A stretch of DNA of 9,489 nucleotides from Actinomycetes bacterium (lineage in GTDB: Bacteria > Actinomycetota > Acidimicrobiia > Acidimicrobiales > Ilumatobacteraceae): assembly GCA_023417265.1 (NCBI GenBank), contig JAEZFY010000115.1:1-9489 (forward strand), given 5' to 3'. Position numbers and translations under genes: made by a program. The notes under the pieces were generated by a model. That model made no database searches, was not told the origin of the DNA, and worked only from the letters and a program-made list of their open reading frames with translations. How positions within the stretch are numbered: position 1 is the stretch's first letter; every line of letters starts with the position of its first letter. Positions 6,166 to 9,489 of the stretch are shown here, in pieces.

Positions 6166-6906
6166 ATGTCGGCCGCTCCCCCGCCCCACGGCGCCCGGCC
6201 CGACGGGTTGGCGCACGAGCGCCTGGCGCTCGAGCGAATCGCACACGAACCGACCCCCGCCGAGCTCGCCGAGGACGCCGAGGCGATCGATCGCCCGGTC
6301 CCGTGGTGGGGGTTCGTCGCCGTCGCCGCGTTCGTCGCCCTGGTGGTGTGCGGCTACGTGGCCACCGCCGTCGCCCCGACGTGGGCGACGAGCAACCCCG
6401 AGGGCCTGCTCGCCCTCAACGCCCGGATCCGGCACCTGTTGCTGGCGATCGGTGGGGGGATCGAGTGGTGGCCGTACTTCGCGATCGCCGGGTTGCGCCT
6501 CGCCCTGGCGTTCGCGGTGTGCCATCTGATCGGGCGGGCGTTCAGCGAGCGTGCCCTGGTGTGGTTCGGGAAGTACCTCGGTTACCGCCGCGAGCAGATC
6601 AGCATGCTGATCGAGCGCTTCGACAAGGTCGAGTGGTTCATCGTGCCCTGGTTCGCCGGGTCGAACATCGTCGCCGCGATCTCCGGTATCCGCCGCATGC
6701 ATCCGGTACGCCTGGCGTTCCTGCTGACCGTCGGCATCGTCGCCCGGTTGGCCTTGTACTGGTGGCTCGGGCAACGCTTCGACGACCAGCTCGATTCGAT
6801 CCTCGACTGGGTCACGCGCTGGCAGATGCCGCTGACGATCGCGTCGATCGTGCTCGTGCTCGCCACGATCGGCCTGAACGTGCGCCGTGGCCGCAGCTTC
6901 TCCTGA
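6166..6906 (+). CDS. Polytopic membrane protein, DedA/VTT-like look, function unknown
   Basis: A 246-residue membrane protein that I do not recognise with certainty. Residues 1-45 form a polar, probably cytoplasmic segment. Hydrophobic segments follow at about 48-70, 104-124, 157-173, 182-203 and 222-238. The stretch WFIVPWFAGSNIVAAISG (157-174), then IRRMHPVRLAFLL (175-187) and LYWWLGQRF (197-205), recalls the second half of DedA/VTT proteins. There a re-entrant segment and an AG-x-x-RM-like turn precede a final helix. The first half (SERALVWFGKYLGYRREQ, 127-144) also recalls their G-rich, Arg-containing loop. If so it would be a lipid- or ion-handling transporter, but the match is from memory and weak. 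The ATG at 6166 was chosen because a TANNNT box precedes it by seven bases; an in-frame GTG at 6157 is the alternative. It heads a probable three-gene operon. Confidence 0.8.
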   Translation: MSAAPPPHGARPDGLAHERLALERIAHEPTPAELAEDAEAIDRPVPWWGFVAVAAFVALVVCGYVATAVAPTWATSNPEGLLALNARIRHLLLAIGGGIEWWPYFAIAGLRLALAFAVCHLIGRAFSERALVWFGKYLGYRREQISMLIERFDKVEWFIVPWFAGSNIVAAISGIRRMHPVRLAFLLTVGIVARLALYWWLGQRFDDQLDSILDWVTRWQMPLTIASIVLVLATIGLNVRRGRSFS

Positions 6907-6951
6907 TCGGGTGCACGGTTGACGGCGCCTACGGCGGGGAACGTCCCGGCC

Positions 6952-7332
6952 ATGTTCCGTATGGCTCGCCGCCTCACCAACCCGTTCACGCGCTCGGCGG
7001 TGCTCCTGTTCGCCTGGCAACACCGTCGGGCAATCATGCGGTGGGGCCGCTCACTGTGGACCGAGCTGCGCCGGCCGGGCCGGATCGAACCGAAGCGGCT
7101 GCAACAGATCGGCAAGGTGCTGTGGGCGATCACCCGCGACGACACGCTCGCTGAGGCGAAGGAACTGCGCGACGTGCGCCTCGACGGTGACGTGCTCGTG
7201 GTCGACGTGGCGTCCGGGTGGCAGCGCACCAGCCGGCTCGTCGATGCGCTCGATCGGATCCCGGGTATCACCGCCGTCAACGACACCCACGGGCGGCCGT
7301 TGGCCGGCTCGATTCCGGTCACCGTTCGATGA
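6952..7332 (+). CDS. Small basic protein of unknown function
   Basis: A 126-residue protein that I cannot assign to a family. Residues 13-22 are hydrophobic but flanked by many Arg/His residues, so this may be a short membrane or membrane-peripheral segment. Residues 30-60 are strongly basic (Arg/Lys-rich). The C-terminal part (about 72-126) alternates strand and helix: DVRLDGDVLVVDVASGW, then RLVDALDRIPGITAVND, then IPVTVR. That pattern is compatible with a small alpha/beta fold such as a BON-like domain, but no signature supports it. The ATG at 6952 is preferred; an in-frame TTG at 6919 would add 11 residues and leave only a 12-base gap from the membrane protein gene. Its TGA overlaps the next ATG (ATGA), so it is coupled to the SRPBCC gene and probably acts with both neighbours. 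Confidence 0.7.
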   Translation: MFRMARRLTNPFTRSAVLLFAWQHRRAIMRWGRSLWTELRRPGRIEPKRLQQIGKVLWAITRDDTLAEAKELRDVRLDGDVLVVDVASGWQRTSRLVDALDRIPGITAVNDTHGRPLAGSIPVTVR

Positions 7333-7796
7333 ACGCGGCACCACCGGCGGAGGTGGTCAGCGATCGGCTGTTCACGTTCCCCGAGCCGCCCGACGCGATC
7401 CGGGCGGTGCTCGCCGACACCGATCGGTATCAGGAGTGGTGGCCGTGGCTGATCGAGTTCGATGCTGATGGCCTGCACCCCGGGGCCCGCTGGCGCTGCG
7501 CGGTGCGCTCGCCGTTGCGCACGACCTTGCGCTTCCGCCTGCTGATCGACCGCGCCGACGCGCAGCTGATCGCCGCGCGCCTCGTCGGCGACCTCGCCGG
7601 GCGAGCACGGATCACGATCGCTCCGGCACCCGGTGGAACGGCCACGAACGTCCGCTTCGAGGCGTCGATCCGCCCGGCCGGCACGGCGATCGCAGTGTTG
7701 ACGCGCCTCCTGCCACCGGTCGCCCAGTGGTCGCACGACCGGATCGTCGACCTCGGCGCAGCCCAGTTCGCGCAGGCCTTGACGCCGGTCCGTTGA
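7329..7796 (+). CDS. SRPBCC (START-like / polyketide cyclase-type) protein
   Basis: A 155-residue protein with the usual length and order of a small SRPBCC domain, a helix-grip fold around a deep hydrophobic pocket that binds lipids, polyketides or other hydrophobic ligands. Visible signs are an opening strand (SDRLFTFPEP), the helix with PDAIRAVLADTDRYQEWWPW (20-39), where Trp/Tyr-rich YQEWWPW is typical of this family, alternating strands through about 115, and a long C-terminal helix (about 118-150). No signal peptide is seen, so it is cytoplasmic. The ATG at 7329 overlaps the stop of the preceding gene, which sets the start; the frame is open upstream but only as a shadow. The ligand is unknown. 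Pairing with a membrane protein hints at lipid handling, which is inference. Confidence 0.82.
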   Translation: MNAAPPAEVVSDRLFTFPEPPDAIRAVLADTDRYQEWWPWLIEFDADGLHPGARWRCAVRSPLRTTLRFRLLIDRADAQLIAARLVGDLAGRARITIAPAPGGTATNVRFEASIRPAGTAIAVLTRLLPPVAQWSHDRIVDLGAAQFAQALTPVR

Positions 7797-7837
7797 GCGC
7801 CTGATCCCCGGCTGTCGGCGACGGTCACTGCGGATGC

Positions 7838-7843
7838 AAGACT
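7838..7843 (+). promoter_or_regulatory. Possible extended -10 box before tpx
   Basis: TGC followed by AAGACT ends six bases before the ATG at 7850. The A in position 2 and T in position 6 match the two most conserved -10 positions, and TGN directly upstream resembles an extended -10. It would give a near-leaderless transcript. The first base is not T, and no -35 is visible, so this is a weak call. Confidence 0.25.
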
Positions 7844-7849
7844 CGGCGC

Positions 7850-8347
7850 ATGGCAACTGTCACGCTCGGCGGTAACCCCGCCCCCACCAACGGCGAGCTT
7901 CCCGAGGTCGGATCGGCGGCGCCCGGCTTCACGGTCGTCGGCAGCGATCTGTCGGAGATCACGCTCGAGTCGCTGGCCGGCAAGCAGGTCATCCTCAACA
8001 TCTTTCCGTCGATCGACACGCCGACGTGCGCCACGAGCGTGCGCCAGTTCAACGAGAAGGCGGCCGAGCTCGACAACACGGTCGTGCTGTGCGTGTCCGA
8101 AGACCTGCCGTTCGCCGCCGGCCGCTTCTGCGGGGCCGAGGGCATCGCCAACGTCAAGACCGGCTCGGGCTTCCGCGGCTCGTTCGCCGACGACTACGGC
8201 GTGCGCTTCACCGACGGGCCGCTGAAGGGCCTGATGGCGCGGGCGGTCGTAGTGCTCGACGGCGACGGCACGGTGACCTACACCCAACTCGTGCCCGAAG
8301 TCCGCGAGGAACCCGACTACGACGCCGCGCTCGCGGCGGTCGCCTGA
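7850..8347 (+). CDS. tpx: Thiol peroxidase (atypical 2-Cys peroxiredoxin, Tpx)
   Basis: A cytoplasmic thioredoxin-dependent peroxidase (165 aa) that reduces hydrogen peroxide and organic hydroperoxides. The Tpx-specific active-site block NIFPSIDTPTCATSVRQFN (50-68) carries the peroxidatic Cys60 in the TPTC motif, with Thr57 before it. The resolving Cys94 is in DLPFAAGRFCGAEG (85-98), and catalytic Arg131 is in LMARAVVVLD. Cys60 and Cys94 form the intramolecular disulfide of the catalytic cycle. Length and spacing match the E. coli enzyme closely (Cys61/Cys95), and nothing is missing. It stands alone 53 bases after the SRPBCC gene, in a stretch without a clear hairpin, so it probably has its own promoter. 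Its last 31 bases overlap the 3' end of the convergent LysR gene. Confidence 0.96.
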   Translation: MATVTLGGNPAPTNGELPEVGSAAPGFTVVGSDLSEITLESLAGKQVILNIFPSIDTPTCATSVRQFNEKAAELDNTVVLCVSEDLPFAAGRFCGAEGIANVKTGSGFRGSFADDYGVRFTDGPLKGLMARAVVVLDGDGTVTYTQLVPEVREEPDYDAALAAVA

Positions 8348-9210
8348 CGGGCGATCGCCAGCATCGCCGCAGCGGCCGGCGAGAGGTCGCGGTCGGGGTG
8401 GATCAGCGACAGCTCGCGCCACAGCGGCGGGTCGAGCGACACCACATGGGCGCCCGCCGCCTGTGCTTCGCGCGCTTGTTCGGGTGGGGCCACGGTGACC
8501 CCCGCGCCGGCGAGCACGAGCGGCACGATCGCGTCGCGCTGAGGAACTTCGACGGCCACCCACGGGGTGCGCCCGAGCGCCTCGCAGGCGACGGTGACCT
8601 GCTCGCGCACCGAGGTGCCGGGCGGGGCCAGCACGAGCGGGAGTTCGGCCAGGTCAGCGAGCGCCAACCCGCCCACCCCGGGCGGGGTGGCGTCGGGCGG
8701 TAGTACGGCCACCAATTCTTGACGGCCGAGCGGCACGCTGACGAGCCCGGGCCGCCGCGTCGCCTCTTCGCTGAACGCCAGCTCGCAGCGCCCGTCGGCG
8801 ACCATGTCGAGCAACCGCGGCGGGCGGCGTTCGTCGGCGATCTGCACCGTCACGGCCGGGTGGCGCCGCCGGAACGTGGCGATGACGCCGGCCGCAAGCG
8901 TTGCCGCCAGCGTCGGCAGCATGCCGATCCGAAGCACGCCGGCGGTGAGCTCACGGTGCGCCGCCACGGTCGCTTCGATCGTGGTCACGCCGCGCAGCAC
9001 GGCGCGTGCCGGGCCCTCGAACGCGCGCCCGGCATCGGTGAGCTCGACGCTGCGCGCCGCCCGCCGGAACAGCGCCACACCGAGCTCGGCTTCGAGCTTG
9101 TGCACCGACTGCGACACCGACGGTTGCGTGATGCCGAGCGCCGTGGCGGCACGCGACATGCCGCCATGGTCGATGATCGCCACGGCGATCGCGAGCTGGC
9201 GCAGTTCCAT
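8317..9210 (-). CDS. LysR family transcriptional regulator
   Basis: A 297-residue DNA-binding regulator. The N-terminal winged helix-turn-helix (about 1-60) shows the hallmark MSRAATALGITQPSVSQSVH (18-37), then LEAELGVALFRR and LTDAGRAF (58-65). A linker helix to about 88 is followed by the substrate-binding-like effector domain opening with GVLRIGMLPTLAATL (91-105). The effector is unknown. Its only two Cys are 142 and 209, not the closely spaced redox pair of OxyR. The ATG at 9210 fits the family N-terminus MELRQLAI and lies six bases after a TAGGCT box. The gene converges on tpx with a 31-base coding overlap and diverges from the partial membrane-protein gene at 9280, the usual place for a LysR target. 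Confidence 0.93.
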   Translation of the reverse strand: MELRQLAIAVAIIDHGGMSRAATALGITQPSVSQSVHKLEAELGVALFRRAARSVELTDAGRAFEGPARAVLRGVTTIEATVAAHRELTAGVLRIGMLPTLAATLAAGVIATFRRRHPAVTVQIADERRPPRLLDMVADGRCELAFSEEATRRPGLVSVPLGRQELVAVLPPDATPPGVGGLALADLAELPLVLAPPGTSVREQVTVACEALGRTPWVAVEVPQRDAIVPLVLAGAGVTVAPPEQAREAQAAGAHVVSLDPPLWRELSLIHPDRDLSPAAAAMLAIARQATAASAAS

Positions 9211-9216
9211 AGGCCG

Positions 9217-9222
9217 AGCCTA
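9217..9222 (-). promoter_or_regulatory. Putative -10 box, near-leaderless promoter of the LysR gene
   Basis: The minus strand reads TAGGCT, six bases, then the ATG at 9210. This fits TANNNT and predicts a leaderless or nearly leaderless transcript. No convincing -35 hexamer is present at 16-18 bases. Confidence 0.45.
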
Positions 9223-9242
9223 TGCAGCATGGCGTGCGCATG
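9222..9242. promoter_or_regulatory. Short dyads in the LysR intergenic region, possible operator
   Basis: ATGCAGCAT (9222-9230) is a palindrome around a central A, and CATG-N7-CATG (9228-9242) follows directly. They touch the predicted -10 box of the LysR gene and lie between it and the divergent gene, where LysR-type regulators usually bind. Neither is a clean T-N11-A LysR box, so this is tentative. Confidence 0.25.
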
Positions 9243-9279
9243 GGTTGTTCCAATCTTGGCGTGTTGCTTGAGTGGCCTC

Positions 9280-9489
9280 GTGCGGGCAGGTCGGGCGAAC
9301 GTGGGGACGACCGTTCGGGGCGAGCTGCTGGCGGTCACCCTCGCCGCCGCCGTGGGCGCCGCCGCGGCCGCCTTTGCGCACGGCTTCGTGCTCGCCGGGG
9401 AAGCCGTGCTGGCGGCCGTCTTCGGCGCCGGCCGGCCGGCCGAAGCGGCACTCGCCACGCCGCGCCCGGTGGTGGTCGCGGCCGTGATG
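9280..9489 (+). CDS. N-terminus of a membrane protein, possibly ClC-type chloride channel (3' partial)
   Basis: An open frame runs from a GTG at 9280 off the window edge with no stop (70 codons visible). The reading MRAGRANVGTTVRGELLA leads into a long hydrophobic Ala/Val-rich helix (about 15-50) and then a Pro-containing segment with renewed hydrophobicity (PRPVVVAAVM) at the edge. A helix, a loop with a Gly-rich turn and a second helix resemble the start of ClC chloride channel/antiporter proteins, but no selectivity motif (such as GSGIP) is in view, so the family is a guess. Other starts are GTG at 9301 and ATG at 9229. It diverges from the LysR gene. The competing frame at 9272-9487, ending in TGA, is Pro/Arg/Ser-rich and looks like a shadow. 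Confidence 0.5.
   Translation, partial: MRAGRANVGTTVRGELLAVTLAAAVGAAAAAFAHGFVLAGEAVLAAVFGAGRPAEAALATPRPVVVAAVM

Noticed and set aside
7797..7849. Terminator or small RNA between the SRPBCC gene and tpx
   Set aside because: The 53 bases contain only weak pairing and no T-tract. A possible -10 box before tpx is the only signal.
8317..9210. LysR regulator as an OxyR-type peroxide sensor because it neighbours tpx
   Set aside because: Its only Cys residues (142 and 209) are 67 residues apart and do not match the OxyR redox pair, and the genes are convergent rather than divergent.
9421..9444. GGCCGGCCGGCC repeat as a terminator or regulatory palindrome
   Set aside because: It lies within the likely coding frame of the partial membrane protein (Gly-Ala-Gly-Arg-Pro-Ala) and has no T-tract. 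Such runs are common in GC-rich coding DNA.

Overview
The window is very GC-rich, tightly packed bacterial chromosome. Most genes abut or overlap, and several starts carry actinobacterial-type TANNNT boxes 6-7 bases before the ATG, as expected for leaderless transcripts. Protein style, GC content and gene types suggest an actinomycetotal genome, possibly Acidimicrobiia (Ilumatobacter-like). That placement is an inference; no rRNA or marker gene confirms it. I see no tRNA, rRNA, CRISPR array, insertion sequence or phage gene, and no gene-free stretch longer than about 75 bases.

Layout. (1) 1-1499, plus strand: the end of a polar amino acid ABC importer, with a permease missing its N-terminus joined by an ATGA overlap to its ATPase. 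The substrate-binding protein is not in view. (2) 1514-6103, minus strand: four genes read leftward as one probable operon. They are an acyl-CoA synthetase, a type 1 (blue) copper cupredoxin lipoprotein, a right-handed beta-helix lipoprotein and a DUF1996 lipoprotein. Three consecutive secreted lipoproteins, one a copper protein, behind a cytoplasmic fatty-acid-activating enzyme make the most unusual part of the window. (3) 6104-6165: a compact divergent promoter whose two -10 boxes and two ATGs are placed symmetrically around a perfect 10-base palindrome. (4) 6166-7796, plus strand: a polytopic membrane protein with a faint DedA/VTT look, a small protein of unknown function and an SRPBCC (START-like) protein, probably co-transcribed. 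(5) 7850-8347, plus strand: a thiol peroxidase (Tpx), whose end overlaps by 31 bases the end of (6) a LysR-type regulator on the minus strand (8317-9210). (7) 9280 to the window edge, plus strand: the start of a membrane protein, possibly a ClC-type chloride channel, divergent from the LysR gene.

How the genes fit together. The ABC pair is ordinary nutrient uptake. In the central cluster the three lipoproteins should sit on the outer face of the cytoplasmic membrane. The cupredoxin could carry electrons or copper, and the beta-helix protein resembles secreted carbohydrate-binding or carbohydrate-cleaving folds and, loosely, NosD. The DUF1996 protein has no known activity. That they work together is inferred from gene order and overlaps alone. 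Tpx and the LysR regulator may be linked only by position.
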